Source: Nitrospira sp.
Lineage (GTDB): Bacteria > Nitrospirota > Nitrospiria > Nitrospirales > Nitrospiraceae
Assembly: GCA_024760525.1 (NCBI GenBank)
Contig: CP060499.1
Location: 2,604,001 to 2,668,000 of the forward strand
DNA: 64,000 bases
Direction of reading: 5' to 3'
The notes below the pieces were generated by a model. The model ran no database searches and was not told the origin of the DNA. It was given only the letters and a program-made list of their open reading frames with translations. Below, piece after piece: positions 34,854 to 42,766 of the stretch. Positions within the stretch are counted from its first letter, which is position 1. Every line of letters begins with the position of its first letter. The translations under genes were made by a program, and so were the position numbers.

Positions 34854-35273
34854 TCATAAATCTTCAATCCAATTGATTTTGTGGCGATAGGGTGTGGCTT
34901 GAAGCGCCTGATAGAATTTTCTATCGGCCGTTACAAAGGGAATGTCCAGCTCAACGCCGAGAGCAAGATATAAGTTGTCATACAGAGCGGTTCGTGTTTG
35001 TTGAGCGAGATCGAAGGCAGCGAGCACTAACGTATCATCGGCGTGTCGACGGATCGGGACCTGCCGAAATGCGTTCCAAATATCTTCCGCTTCAGCACGC
35101 GTGAGCTCGTCACGCCGTCGTTTCTTGACCAGGACGTTACCGAGTTCCAATGTCAGCACCGCCGGAGCATGAAGTCGAGCATCCCTCCCCTTTAGCCGTA
35201 GCGCCCCCTCACTGTGCGCCTCCGGAATGAACCATTTCACGACGACACTGGCATCGAGCACATACGCGGTCAC
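34854..35273 (-). CDS. vapC: VapC-type PIN-domain toxin (RNase)
   Basis: The 139-residue PIN protein keeps all four acidic residues of the active site: Asp7 (LDASVVVKW), Glu43 (LTLELGN), Asp99 (LYDNLYLALG) and Asp117 (TADRKF). VapC proteins are Mg-dependent ribonucleases that cleave tRNA or rRNA and are inhibited by a cognate antitoxin. It overlaps the antitoxin gene by four bases (35270-35273), a typical translational coupling. A palindromic operator precedes the pair. Confidence 0.85.
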   Translation of the reverse strand: MTAYVLDASVVVKWFIPEAHSEGALRLKGRDARLHAPAVLTLELGNVLVKKRRRDELTRAEAEDIWNAFRQVPIRRHADDTLVLAAFDLAQQTRTALYDNLYLALGVELDIPFVTADRKFYQALQATPYRHKINWIEDL

Positions 35274-35509
35274 CGGTCTCGATCCTCACGAATCAACGCA
35301 GCGCTGTCACTGAACTTCCGTCCGGAACGCTTGAGCTGCTCGCGAATACGATCGGCTTCCTTCCAAAAATCCCCAGGCATGTCGTCTTTGGCGGCCTCTT
35401 CAAGAATAGTCTTGACTTCCGCCTGCAGTGAACGCCCCCGAGTTCGGGCGCGTTTTTTGAGCCGTGCCACCACGCGGTCATTTAGATTGCGAACAAGAAC
35501 TTGCGCCAT
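35270..35509 (-). CDS. FitA-like ribbon-helix-helix antitoxin
   Basis: The 79-residue protein starts at 35509 after GGGAG. The RHH motif is AQVLVRNLNDRVVARLKKRA then RSLQAEVKTILEEAA, as in FitA/RHH antitoxins. The C-terminal part (EADRIREQLKRSGRKFSDSA) is the expected toxin-binding helix. It should neutralise the VapC toxin and repress its own promoter through the palindrome at 35534. An upstream in-frame extension to 35557 crosses the operator and is rejected. Confidence 0.8.
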   Translation of the reverse strand: MAQVLVRNLNDRVVARLKKRARTRGRSLQAEVKTILEEAAKDDMPGDFWKEADRIREQLKRSGRKFSDSAALIREDRDR

Positions 35510-35533
35510 CCGCTGCTCCCTTTCCGAACGACA

Positions 35534-35552
35534 TGCTAACATAATGCTAGCA
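35534..35552. promoter_or_regulatory. Palindromic operator of the toxin-antitoxin pair
   Basis: TGCTAACAT-A-ATGCTAGCA has 9-base half-sites with one mismatch around a single central base. It lies 25 bases upstream of the antitoxin ATG, where an RHH protein would bind to autoregulate the operon. Confidence 0.6.
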
Positions 35553-35622
35553 CTCAACGATCACCACTGCAACGGCTTTCTCCTGATGTTCAGCAGCCGT
35601 GAGCACACTTCAGCCCTAGCCC

Positions 35623-35825
35623 TTGCTTTCCCCCTACCTCCTGTACAATCCGTCCACGGCTCTTGATCCTGCTAACCTGCCCATTTGGCTGCGCGGGCTC
35701 TATACTGTGGTATCGGAGCGTGAGCCCTCGGCGTCTGGGGAACTGCACGCGGGTTATCCGGGGCGCAGCTGTTGGCCGGAGGAAGGTGGTAGCGCATGGT
35801 CACATCGAGGGAAGGCTCAACCCAG
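35623..35825 (+). ncRNA. Candidate structured RNA with own promoter (possibly 6S-like)
   Basis: TTGCTT (35623-35628) and TACAAT (35644-35649) are 15 bases apart; transcription would begin near 35656. Downstream, GGCTGCGC can pair with GCGCAGCT (35764 region), enclosing a hairpin GGGCTC...GAGCCC with an inner ATAC/GTAT stem. The end contains GGAGGAAGG and AAGGCTCAACC. The long, base-paired arrangement without a coding frame supports a small RNA, and the general shape recalls 6S RNA, but I cannot fold it here. Part of it (GGC-CTAT...TGAGCCCTCGG) recurs at about 12690. Confidence 0.35.
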
Positions 35826-35828
35826 CAC

Positions 35829-36041
35829 TTAAGACTTCTTGATCCGATCCAGAATCAGCGCGATGCAGCCTCCCAACAGCCCTCCGCCCATGATCGTGGT
35901 CAGCAGCTCGACGAGTTTCAGCTCCCACACCGATCCTTGCGCCTGCATCACTTCCCTAATGCCGCCTTGCACCAGGATGACGGCCAACGCCATCGTCGCT
36001 CCCACGACAAACCACCAGAGAAACACTCTTGCTGAAGCCAC
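35829..36041 (-). CDS. Small membrane protein, 70 residues
   Basis: The GTG at 36041 lies eight bases after the comM stop, with AGGA just upstream. Two hydrophobic segments (LWWFVVGATMALAVILVQG and MGGGLLGGCIALIL) flank a polar loop (IREVMQAQGSVWELKL), suggesting a small two-helix membrane protein. No family was recognised. It is probably cotranscribed with comM. Confidence 0.5.
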   Translation of the reverse strand: MASARVFLWWFVVGATMALAVILVQGGIREVMQAQGSVWELKLVELLTTIMGGGLLGGCIALILDRIKKS

Positions 36042-36048
36042 CGAGTCC

Positions 36049-37578
36049 TCACACGTCGGGATTGCGGTCAAACGAGCGGTATTGAATAGCCTCCGCGATA
36101 TGCACCGTGTCAATCTTATCAGAGTCGGCTAAGTCGGCGATGGTGCGCGCGACACGCAAAATACGTCCGTGCGCCCGCGCCGACAATCGAAGCCTCGCCA
36201 TTGCGTGCTCGAGCAACTCTTGAGCGGGCTGGTCGAGCCCACAATACCGCTTTACCATTCGCGGCTTCAACTGTGCATTCGTGTAGATGCCGTCGCTCCG
36301 ATACCGTCGCCGTTGGCGCTCACGGGCCGCAACGACACGTGTTCTGATCATAGCCGATCCTTCTGGGGCAGGGAGTTCGGTGCGGAGCTCTCGCACCGGA
36401 ACAGGAGGGACATCGAGATGAATATCCAACCGGTCCAACAACGGCCCGGAGAGTTTCGCTCGGTATCGCTGAATCTGCGTTCCGGTACACATACAGGGCC
36501 GCGTCCGGTCTCCATAGTATCCGCAAGGACAGGGATTCATCGCGGCAATCAACATGAATCGGGCCGGATACTTCAAGGTTCCGCTCGCTCTCGTCAAGAT
36601 GACATGCCCGTCTTCCAACGGCTGCCGCAACCCTTCCAGGACGCCCCGTTTGAATTCAGGCGATTCGTCCAGAAACAAGACGCCGTTATGCGCCAGTGAC
36701 ACTTCCCCAGGCTTCGGAACGGTACCTCCTCCGACAAGTCCGGCGTCCGAGATGCTGTGATGCGGGGCTCGAAACGGCCGTACGGTCAACAATGGCCGAT
36801 CCGGAGCGAGTTGGCCGGCCACGCTATGGACTCGAGTCGTTTCAATCGCCTCCTCCAGCTCCAGCAACGGAAGAATCGAGGGAAGCCGGCGTGCCAGCAT
36901 CGTTTTTCCTGAACCAGGAGGACCGACCATCAGCACATTGTGTCCGCCGGAGGCGGCAATCTCGAGTGCCCGTTTGGCATGGTCCTGCCCGCGAACGTCG
37001 GTATAATCTTCTTCCTCCGTCGATCTGGTGGATTCCAGCGCGTCGCGGCTGGACCGGCTCAAGGCAATGATCTGGCTTCCTTTGAGAAACTCCACGGCTT
37101 CTGGAAGGCTATGGAGCGGATAGACAGCTACCCCTTCCACCAGGGCCGCTTCCGTACCATTGTCGGCGGGCAGCAACAAGTCATATCCCACACGGCAAGC
37201 GAGCGCAAAGGAGAGGGCTCCTGTGATGGGCTTCACTCGGCCATCCAACGAAAGCTCCCCGACCAACACACATGTCTCGAGCATGGCCTGCGGGATAACC
37301 TCCTCCGCGACGAGAATCCCGATGGCGATCGCAAGGTCGAGTCCCGATCCCTCCTTTTTCACGCCGGCGGGGGCCAAATTGACGGTAATTCTCTTGGCGG
37401 GAAAGTGAAACCCGGTGTTCTTCAGCGCGGAACGTACTCGGTCGCGGCTTTCCTTGACCGTGGCGTCGGGCAACCCAACGACGGAGAACTGGGGTAGTCC
37501 ACCGGAAATATCGACCTCGACATCGACCAGATGCGCATCAAGACCGATAAGCGCCGCGCTCCGAACCTTGGCGAGCAT
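36049..37578 (-). CDS. comM: ComM/YifB Mg-chelatase-like AAA+ helicase
   Basis: The 509-residue protein has the N-terminal ComM domain (MLAKVRSAALIGLDAHLVDVE...GLPQFSVVGLPD, then APAGVKKEGSGLDLAIAIGIL) and a Mg-chelatase-type AAA+ module with Walker A GPPGSGKT (about 216-223) and Walker B VLFLDESPEF. A C-terminal domain (MVKRYCGLDQPAQELLEHAM...HIAEAIQYR) completes the family length. ComM is a hexameric helicase that aids branch migration during natural transformation. A following small gene is close behind. Confidence 0.9.
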   Translation of the reverse strand: MLAKVRSAALIGLDAHLVDVEVDISGGLPQFSVVGLPDATVKESRDRVRSALKNTGFHFPAKRITVNLAPAGVKKEGSGLDLAIAIGILVAEEVIPQAMLETCVLVGELSLDGRVKPITGALSFALACRVGYDLLLPADNGTEAALVEGVAVYPLHSLPEAVEFLKGSQIIALSRSSRDALESTRSTEEEDYTDVRGQDHAKRALEIAASGGHNVLMVGPPGSGKTMLARRLPSILPLLELEEAIETTRVHSVAGQLAPDRPLLTVRPFRAPHHSISDAGLVGGGTVPKPGEVSLAHNGVLFLDESPEFKRGVLEGLRQPLEDGHVILTRASGTLKYPARFMLIAAMNPCPCGYYGDRTRPCMCTGTQIQRYRAKLSGPLLDRLDIHLDVPPVPVRELRTELPAPEGSAMIRTRVVAARERQRRRYRSDGIYTNAQLKPRMVKRYCGLDQPAQELLEHAMARLRLSARAHGRILRVARTIADLADSDKIDTVHIAEAIQYRSFDRNPDV

Positions 37579-37692
37579 GCAACCATTGCCTTTCTCTTCC
37601 TGACCGCGTCCAAACCTCGGCGATTATAGTAATACTCCATAAGGGTTTCAATACAGCTCCAGGCTGAGCTGGCGTCACTTGGGCTGACTCTG

Positions 37693-37698
37693 TATAAT
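37693..37698 (+). promoter_or_regulatory. Near-consensus -10 element TATAAT next to a start codon
   Basis: TATAAT at 37693-37698 ends only six bases before the ATG at 37705, so the transcript start would coincide with the start codon. The -35 region is poor (TGGCGT). This suggests leaderless transcription of the following gene. Confidence 0.45.
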
Positions 37699-37704
37699 CC
37701 GCCC

Positions 37705-38349
37705 ATGCGCCTCTGGTATCGCCCAGAGGGAACGGTCCCCACGAGTCGGTCAGGATGCAACAGGCAGACTTGTGCAATTTGGGCCCTCAGTCTCTCTTTC
37801 ATGCTCTCCTTCCTCCCGGTGGATTGTTTCTCGACGTTCGCCGCGAACGGCCTCCCTCCGACTCCCATGCAACGGGCCAAAAGCGCATCTCCATACGTTG
37901 GATCGGCGATGGCCGTTCTCGCGACCCTTCAACAGGCCCAGGTACTTCCACCCGAAGGTACCCGAGATGCGGATCGGATCATTCAGTCTGTCATCCAGCT
38001 CCAATCCACCTTTGCCAAGGGCACGGATCGCTCCGTGCAGGATTTCGTAAACCGGGCCGTGGCCGACAAGCACGGCGAGAACGCAACGACGGTCCTCGAA
38101 CGATTTCGCTCAACCGGATGGACCGCTGAAATGCTGGAGGCGCTCGCGGACGCGGACGTTCACGTGCCGGCTGAAGAGCTCCAGCGATTGGCAACCGGCC
38201 TCGGGCAATTCAACGTCTCAGTGGAAGATTTCAGGCGATTCATGCAGCTGGTGAGAGACAGCCGGTCTGCGCTCGCGGCACAGGGACAACACTTTGAGGA
38301 GGTATATGCGCTCCATAGGAACGCGATGCCTGGATCGGCGGGACAATGA
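37705..38349 (+). CDS. Exported hypothetical protein, 214 residues
   Basis: A basic N-terminus is followed by a hydrophobic core (IWALSLSFMLSFLPVDCF) ending near residue 47, a plausible signal peptide. The rest is helical and polar (ATLQQAQVLPPEG, RIIQSVIQLQSTFAKGTDRSV, TVLERFRSTGWTAEMLEALAD). No family was recognised. No ribosome site precedes the ATG, fitting a leaderless mRNA from the adjacent TATAAT. The stop lies just before a repeat element. Confidence 0.5.
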   Translation: MRLWYRPEGTVPTSRSGCNRQTCAIWALSLSFMLSFLPVDCFSTFAANGLPPTPMQRAKSASPYVGSAMAVLATLQQAQVLPPEGTRDADRIIQSVIQLQSTFAKGTDRSVQDFVNRAVADKHGENATTVLERFRSTGWTAEMLEALADADVHVPAEELQRLATGLGQFNVSVEDFRRFMQLVRDSRSALAAQGQHFEEVYALHRNAMPGSAGQ

Positions 38350-38355
38350 ATCATG

Positions 38356-38440
38356 TATCTCGTGAAGCGTATCTCGTATCTCGCGACAACGGCAAAGAAT
38401 AGTAATGTATTACATCTTACGCTTCACGCTTCACGAACGA
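38356..38440. repeat. Inverted repeat TATCTCGTGAAGCG ... CGCTTCACGAACGACGA, copy A
   Basis: CGTGAAGCGT (38361-38370) pairs perfectly with ACGCTTCACG (38419-38428). The outer parts TATCTCGTGAAGCG and CGCTTCACGAACGACGA recur in copy B at 38720. It could form a hairpin of about 85 bases and act as a terminator or as a mobile palindrome. Confidence 0.6.
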
Positions 38441-38462
38441 CGAAACCTACAAGGAGGGACCC

Positions 38463-38699
38463 ATGGCAACCCGAGCCTACATTCTCATCAAGGTGAAAGC
38501 GGGAAAGACCAAAGACGTCGTCGGCACACTCAAACGCATATCCGGCGTCGAGCAGGCCCACTCCTGCTTCGGCCGTCCGGATATCTTCGTCTTCATCAGC
38601 GTCCAGGATGAGCGGGCACTTTCCGATGTCGTGATCACAAAAATACACGCCATCGATGGAGTCGAGGAAACGGATACCCACATCGTGGCGGAGCCGTAG
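38463..38699 (+). CDS. Stand-alone AsnC/Lrp-type ligand-binding (RAM) domain protein
   Basis: The 78-residue protein has the alpha/beta ACT-like RAM fold: AYILIKVKAGKTKDVVGTLK, IFVFISVQDERAL and GVEETDTHIVAEP. There is no HTH, so it cannot bind DNA itself. Such domains bind small molecules, often amino acids, and may pair with full-length regulators. It starts after AAGGAGGG (38450-38458). It lies between two copies of the same inverted repeat. Confidence 0.8.
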   Translation: MATRAYILIKVKAGKTKDVVGTLKRISGVEQAHSCFGRPDIFVFISVQDERALSDVVITKIHAIDGVEETDTHIVAEP

Positions 38700-38719
38700 C
38701 CCACGGCACGATGCAAGAG

Positions 38720-38787
38720 TATCTCGTGAAGCGCAGGATAGAGAACGGGCGTCCTAATCTTTATTTGCGAGTACGCTTCACGAACGA
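38720..38787. repeat. Inverted repeat TATCTCGTGAAGCG ... CGCTTCACGAACGACGA, copy B
   Basis: CGTGAAGCG (38725-38733) pairs with CGCTTCACG (38774-38782). The right arm reads CGCTTCACGAACGACGA as in copy A. The stop codon (TGA) and last sense codons of the oxidoreductase gene on the minus strand lie inside this arm. Confidence 0.6.
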
Positions 38788-39761
38788 CGATTGAGGAGAA
38801 CAGGAGCGCCACCAGCTTGTGCCGACTTGTAGCAGGCTTCGGCGATTTCCACCGCACGACACCCATCATCTCCTGTGACGGGCATCGGGGAGTTATCAGT
38901 CACGGCCTGCAAGAATGCGGTCAGAGTTGCGAGAACCGTCTGTGATGGGGGAAGTTCAAAGTTCTCTGTGTCAGTCCCGTCACTGAGCCCTACGTGGCGC
39001 TGCACCCAATCAACGTCCAGCCGACCCTGCGATCCCCACCATATTGCCCGCCCGATCCGGCCTTCCGGCACCCGCGCGATTTCAATCTGGCATCTCGTTC
39101 CACTGGAAGTGGTGAGGCGAACGGATGCCGCGGTTTCCGGTCCGGCATCCGGCCGCACGTCCATCGTGCAACGCGCCTCGCATACGTCTTCACCGGTCAT
39201 GAATCGAACCAGGTCAAGCATGTGCACTCCGATTTCCAGTAAGGCGCCTCGCCTGCCATAGCCGTCGGCATGATCAAGGGCCGTCTTTCTTGTCTCAATC
39301 CGGCTGACCAAATCCAGTCGATCGGACCGCCCGATATCGTGCTGGAGCTTCTTCATGTGTTGAATAGTGTTATCGAATCGGAGGGTTTGCGCGGTCATCA
39401 ACGGCACCCCTGCTTCACGAACCAACGCGGCCATCGCATAGGCATCGGCCGCTGTAGTTCCCAGCGGTTTCTCAATCAGCATGGGTTTTCGCGCTTGCAC
39501 CGCCAACCGGCAGATCTCCGGGTACCATATGGGAGGAGTGACAACAACGACCACATCGACGGTGATATCGGCGATCAGCGACGCGGCCTCTCCATAGACA
39601 TTGACCGGTGGCCCTCCGGGAACATCGAACCCTTGCTCGGGATGTCGGCGGCACACTGCGCTGAGGTAGGCAGTCGGAAGGTCGCGCACGATATGCTGCG
39701 CATACCGAAGCCCATGCCTGCCCACTCCGATCAACCCTATACCGATGCGTTCCTTATTCAT
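38778..39761 (-). CDS. Gfo/Idh/MocA-family NAD(P)-dependent oxidoreductase
   Basis: The 327-residue protein has the N-terminal Rossmann motif GIGLIGVGRHG (7-17), the catalytic E-K-P-L-G (Lys near 97) and a C-terminal sugar-type domain (EIGVHMLDLVRFMTGEDV, the H-M-x-D/G-x-x-R-F pattern of the family). Substrates in this family are usually sugars, inositols or related polyols; the exact one is not inferable. The start follows GAGG. Its last codons and stop lie within repeat copy B. Confidence 0.8.
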   Translation of the reverse strand: MNKERIGIGLIGVGRHGLRYAQHIVRDLPTAYLSAVCRRHPEQGFDVPGGPPVNVYGEAASLIADITVDVVVVVTPPIWYPEICRLAVQARKPMLIEKPLGTTAADAYAMAALVREAGVPLMTAQTLRFDNTIQHMKKLQHDIGRSDRLDLVSRIETRKTALDHADGYGRRGALLEIGVHMLDLVRFMTGEDVCEARCTMDVRPDAGPETAASVRLTTSSGTRCQIEIARVPEGRIGRAIWWGSQGRLDVDWVQRHVGLSDGTDTENFELPPSQTVLATLTAFLQAVTDNSPMPVTGDDGCRAVEIAEACYKSAQAGGAPVLLNRRS

Positions 39762-39820
39762 GAGTGCCTCTCGACTGATTCAGAGTAAAACGGAGGTGCC
39801 GATCAGTCAATGGCGCTCAT

Positions 39821-39850
39821 TTGACATTCCCGCAAGCGGCTTCATATAGT
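39821..39850 (+). promoter_or_regulatory. Sigma70-type promoter TTGACA-N18-TATAGT
   Basis: TTGACA (39821-39826) and TATAGT (39845-39850) are separated by 18 bases; transcription would start near 39857, about 38 bases before the next start codon. Confidence 0.6.
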
Positions 39851-39894
39851 AAGGCGATGCCGCGTGCGAAGCCGCTCCGATAACGCTCTTGACC

Positions 39895-40695
39895 ATGCCT
39901 ACGACTCAAACAGCCCCCTTTACATTGGAACAGATCGGAACAGGAACGGCGCGCTTTCCAAGCGGAGTGCCGATCCCCACGCATACCGATCAGATGGTCG
40001 ATCCCTACTTCAAGAGCAAGATGCCGAAGGAACACCAAATCGATAGCCTCTTGTTTTGGCCGCAAGCACCAGGAACCTATCCAGGCCTGGTGTTGCTGCA
40101 TGATTGGTGGGGCCTGACCGGGCAGATGAAGGATCTAGGCGCGAGGCTGGCCTGCGAGGGGTACGCCGTGATCATTCCCAATCTCTACGGCCGCTTGGGA
40201 GGGATGGTGACCGCCAATGACGATGTGGCAGCCGTCCTACTGGAACGGCAAAACGACGCGCATGTCATCACGGATATCAATTCCTGTTGTGAATACCTCA
40301 ATACCCGCACCTTCACGAAACGGAATATTCATGGCGCCGTCGGCTACGGAATGGGCGGATCCTACGCGCTGCGGTTCGCCTGTCATCGAAAGCGGTTGCG
40401 CGCTGCCGTGTCATATTACGGCAAGATGGTCACGCCCAAAGAACTGATGAAAGATCTCTATTCACCTGTGCTGTATCATCAGGCAGGAAAGGACACCTGG
40501 GCCACACAGGATGACGTCGAACAGATACGCACTGCCGCTGGCGAGTATGCCAAACGAGTCGAAACTCATCTCTATCCCGAAGCATCCCACGCCTTTTGTA
40601 ACGATATGAAGCCGGGCATCTATGATCCCGACAGTTCGGTCCTCGCCTGGGAACGAACTGCGAGTTTCTTGAAGTCTTGCTTCCAAGGAACATGA
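39895..40695 (+). CDS. Dienelactone-hydrolase-like protein lacking the nucleophile
   Basis: The 266-residue protein has the DLH alpha/beta fold: LLFWPQAPGTYPGLVLLHDWWGL, an ordinary nucleophile elbow region but with GYGMGGS (Gly152) where DLH enzymes have GYCxGG, Asp200 (AGKDTW) and His232 (EASHAF). The Asp and His of the triad remain, but the Cys or Ser nucleophile is replaced by Gly. Hydrolysis by the normal mechanism is unlikely. It may be a non-catalytic relative or use a different mechanism. The next gene overlaps by four bases. ATG 39895 is preferred over TTG 39889. Confidence 0.75.
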   Translation: MPTTQTAPFTLEQIGTGTARFPSGVPIPTHTDQMVDPYFKSKMPKEHQIDSLLFWPQAPGTYPGLVLLHDWWGLTGQMKDLGARLACEGYAVIIPNLYGRLGGMVTANDDVAAVLLERQNDAHVITDINSCCEYLNTRTFTKRNIHGAVGYGMGGSYALRFACHRKRLRAAVSYYGKMVTPKELMKDLYSPVLYHQAGKDTWATQDDVEQIRTAAGEYAKRVETHLYPEASHAFCNDMKPGIYDPDSSVLAWERTASFLKSCFQGT

Positions 40696-41666
40696 CCCGC
40701 AGCAGACAGCCACTCCCCTACCGGATTCCCACACTGACCGATGGTGCGAATCGCAGCCGGCCTCGCCCTACCATGGCAAGTGTCTTCCTGCTCGTGGGCC
40801 TCTCGATGCTCACCCTGTCACCCGCAGCCGCAGAAGAACGGGTGTCACCGACTCTTCTGGCCGAAACGGTTGGTCAGCGTGCCGACCAGTTCGCTCCGAT
40901 CGATTCAGACGAGGGCGCCATGACACTGTTCACCACCAGCGTCGGCCCTGCGCTCGGCCTGAAAGATGCTGCAGGAGCGCTCAGAACCAAGCGACTCCCG
41001 AGTAAGATGGTCAAGGAGCTGGGATTGACCGAATTATCCCAGACGGTCTATGAATTGATGGGAGCACTGGCTGCGTGGCAGCTGGCCGATTCACTCAGCC
41101 GCGACGCGATCTCATCTTCAACAGCGGTCTCCCTTTCCCCTGCCCGCCAAGAATGGTTGCGTGGTCGCAGCCGAAGCGCATCGCTTGCCGACTTGCTCCG
41201 CCTCACCGAGGAAGACCAGACCCTTCGGACGTCTCAACCAACGTTCAAGCAACAGAACACAGAACTTTTGTTGGCTGCTGAACGCACGGTATTTGAAGCG
41301 AGCCAGCGGGCAACCGCCGCCTGGTGGGACATCTACGGGTGGAAGGAGCGTATCAGGCAGGCGAAAGGCCAGGCGCGGTTGTGCGGGACCTGGCAATGGA
41401 TCGTTCACAATCACCAGAACCACGGAGAGCAGAAGGCCACCATTACGTTTCCCCCGGCCGGACAAGTATCGGCCAACTCCGTCACACCGACGGAATCCAT
41501 TATCGTGGGAGATGCCATCTACTTGCGATGGGAGCAAAACGGCCGCATCCAGGAAGACAGTCTGCTGTTCATCAAGGACGATGCGAAGATCGAAGGGTCG
41601 TTCGTGAACAACATGGGGGGATGGGGACCGATTAGCGGCAAGCGATTGACCGGCTGCCAGCCCTAG
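40692..41666 (+). CDS. Exported hypothetical protein, 324 residues
   Basis: It starts with ATG 40692, overlapping the previous stop by ATGA, so the two genes are probably translated together. Residues 28-49 form a signal peptide (MASVFLLVGLSMLTLSPAAAEE). The body is helical, then ends with a beta segment (LCGTWQWIVHNHQNHGEQK, AIYLRWEQNGRIQEDSLLF, EGSFVNNMGGWGPISGKRL), reminiscent of lipocalin-like or fatty-acid-binding ends. No family was recognised. The terminator-like repeat follows. Confidence 0.6.
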   Translation: MTRSRQPLPYRIPTLTDGANRSRPRPTMASVFLLVGLSMLTLSPAAAEERVSPTLLAETVGQRADQFAPIDSDEGAMTLFTTSVGPALGLKDAAGALRTKRLPSKMVKELGLTELSQTVYELMGALAAWQLADSLSRDAISSSTAVSLSPARQEWLRGRSRSASLADLLRLTEEDQTLRTSQPTFKQQNTELLLAAERTVFEASQRATAAWWDIYGWKERIRQAKGQARLCGTWQWIVHNHQNHGEQKATITFPPAGQVSANSVTPTESIIVGDAIYLRWEQNGRIQEDSLLFIKDDAKIEGSFVNNMGGWGPISGKRLTGCQP

Positions 41667-41733
41667 TAGGATCTCTTATGTTGAGGTCTTAAGCAACACC
41701 TGCGGGTAATAGAGTGATGTAGCGGATACCCCG

Positions 41734-41855
41734 CAAGATGTTCAAAAAGTCCATCCAGCGAGGCCGCAGCAAGCGAGATGCCGAGGCGTACTTCTCAGTA
41801 CGTTGAGGCGTTGAGCGATGCGAGAACAAAGCTGGGGGACTTTTTCAACATCTTG
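41734..41855. repeat. Long palindromic repeat (bidirectional terminator-like)
   Basis: CAAGATGTTCAAAAAGTCC (41734-41752) pairs with GGACTTTTTCAACATCTTG (41837-41855) with one mismatch; an inner GTAC...GTAC pair lies between. I associate this GATGTTCAAAAAG...CTTTTTCAACATC type with widespread intergenic repeats in Nitrospira genomes, from memory only. It lies between convergent genes. The stop codon of the DUF423 gene falls in the right arm. Confidence 0.7.
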
Positions 41856-42237
41856 CCCAACGCCACGCACGCCAACCCAGCAAGACCCAACCAATAATAA
41901 ACAGTGCTCCCCCGACCGGTGTGACCGCTCCGAGCCAACGGATGCCCAGCAACGAGACTCCATACAGGCTCCCGGAGAACAAGAGCGTCCCCGCCAAAAA
42001 CAGCCAACCGGCTTTGGCTGCTCCAACATCACGCCCGATACGAACAGCTAAGCCACTCAAGATCATCCCGAAGGCATGATACATCTGATAACGAGTGGCC
42101 GTGTCGTAGACGGCCAACATCGGCTGATCCAATACACCTTTGAGCATATGAGCCCCAAAGGCACCGGCTGCCACTCCAAGTCCGGCACTGATACAGCCGA
42201 CAAACACCAACCACCGAGATGACACATCGACATCCAT
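41845..42237 (-). CDS. DUF423 (YgdD-like) membrane protein
   Basis: The 130-residue protein shows four membrane helices and the DUF423 signatures GAFGAHMLK and YHAFGMI, then FLAGTLLFSGSLYGVSLLG and PVGGALFIIGWVLLGWRAW. Members are small inner-membrane proteins of unknown function. The start follows GGGAG. The last codons (ARC and TGA) lie in the palindromic repeat. Confidence 0.85.
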   Translation of the reverse strand: MDVDVSSRWLVFVGCISAGLGVAAGAFGAHMLKGVLDQPMLAVYDTATRYQMYHAFGMILSGLAVRIGRDVGAAKAGWLFLAGTLLFSGSLYGVSLLGIRWLGAVTPVGGALFIIGWVLLGWRAWRWARC

Positions 42238-42357
42238 CGCACTTAGCTCCCAGATATGCCCCGTCGCAGACCGGCGCGATCATACGCGATCCCAACCGAA
42301 TACTCCATCCACTGGACCGAGTCTGAAAAGCCTTCCCACCTATGATAGAGTTTCACC

Positions 42358-42618
42358 ATGGATCGACGATGCTCTTTTTGGGTGCTGACATTCCTTCTTG
42401 TCACCGCTGGCGTAGCCTCTTCCGCTGACTCGCAACAAGCCGAACGCAACAAGGGGCTCACAGTCGATGAGCTCACGCGCGGGTTACGGAGCGCCGCACA
42501 GAACGTCGAGAAAGAAATTCCGAAGATCGGACCGGCTATTGGAAAGGCCGTCAAGTCCATCGCCGCACAAGGTTCGGACAAGGCACGCACTCCGGAATCA
42601 CCCTCGGGCAAGAAGTGA
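42358..42618 (+). CDS. Small exported protein, 86 residues
   Basis: A signal peptide (1-23, SFWVLTFLLVTAGVASSADS) is followed by a helical stretch LTVDELTRGLRSAAQNVEKEI, then KIGPAIGKAVKSIAAQGSDKA and a charged end. No known domain. A short amphipathic periplasmic protein is likely. Confidence 0.5.
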   Translation: MDRRCSFWVLTFLLVTAGVASSADSQQAERNKGLTVDELTRGLRSAAQNVEKEIPKIGPAIGKAVKSIAAQGSDKARTPESPSGKK

Positions 42619-42766
42619 GTCTCCCTCCCGCTACAAAACCGAATTGCTGAAAATCACCCTTTGATTCTTTCTCCCGACTCCTGTATGTTGACACGGACTT
42701 TTGACTGACTTTGTACACAAAAGGTGTTGAGTACGCTCATCTCAAGCTTAAAAGAGGGTCACCATC

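Noticed and set aside
35623..35832. A 69-codon frame overlapping the candidate RNA
   Set aside because: No ribosome site; composition is unlike a protein and it starts inside the promoter.
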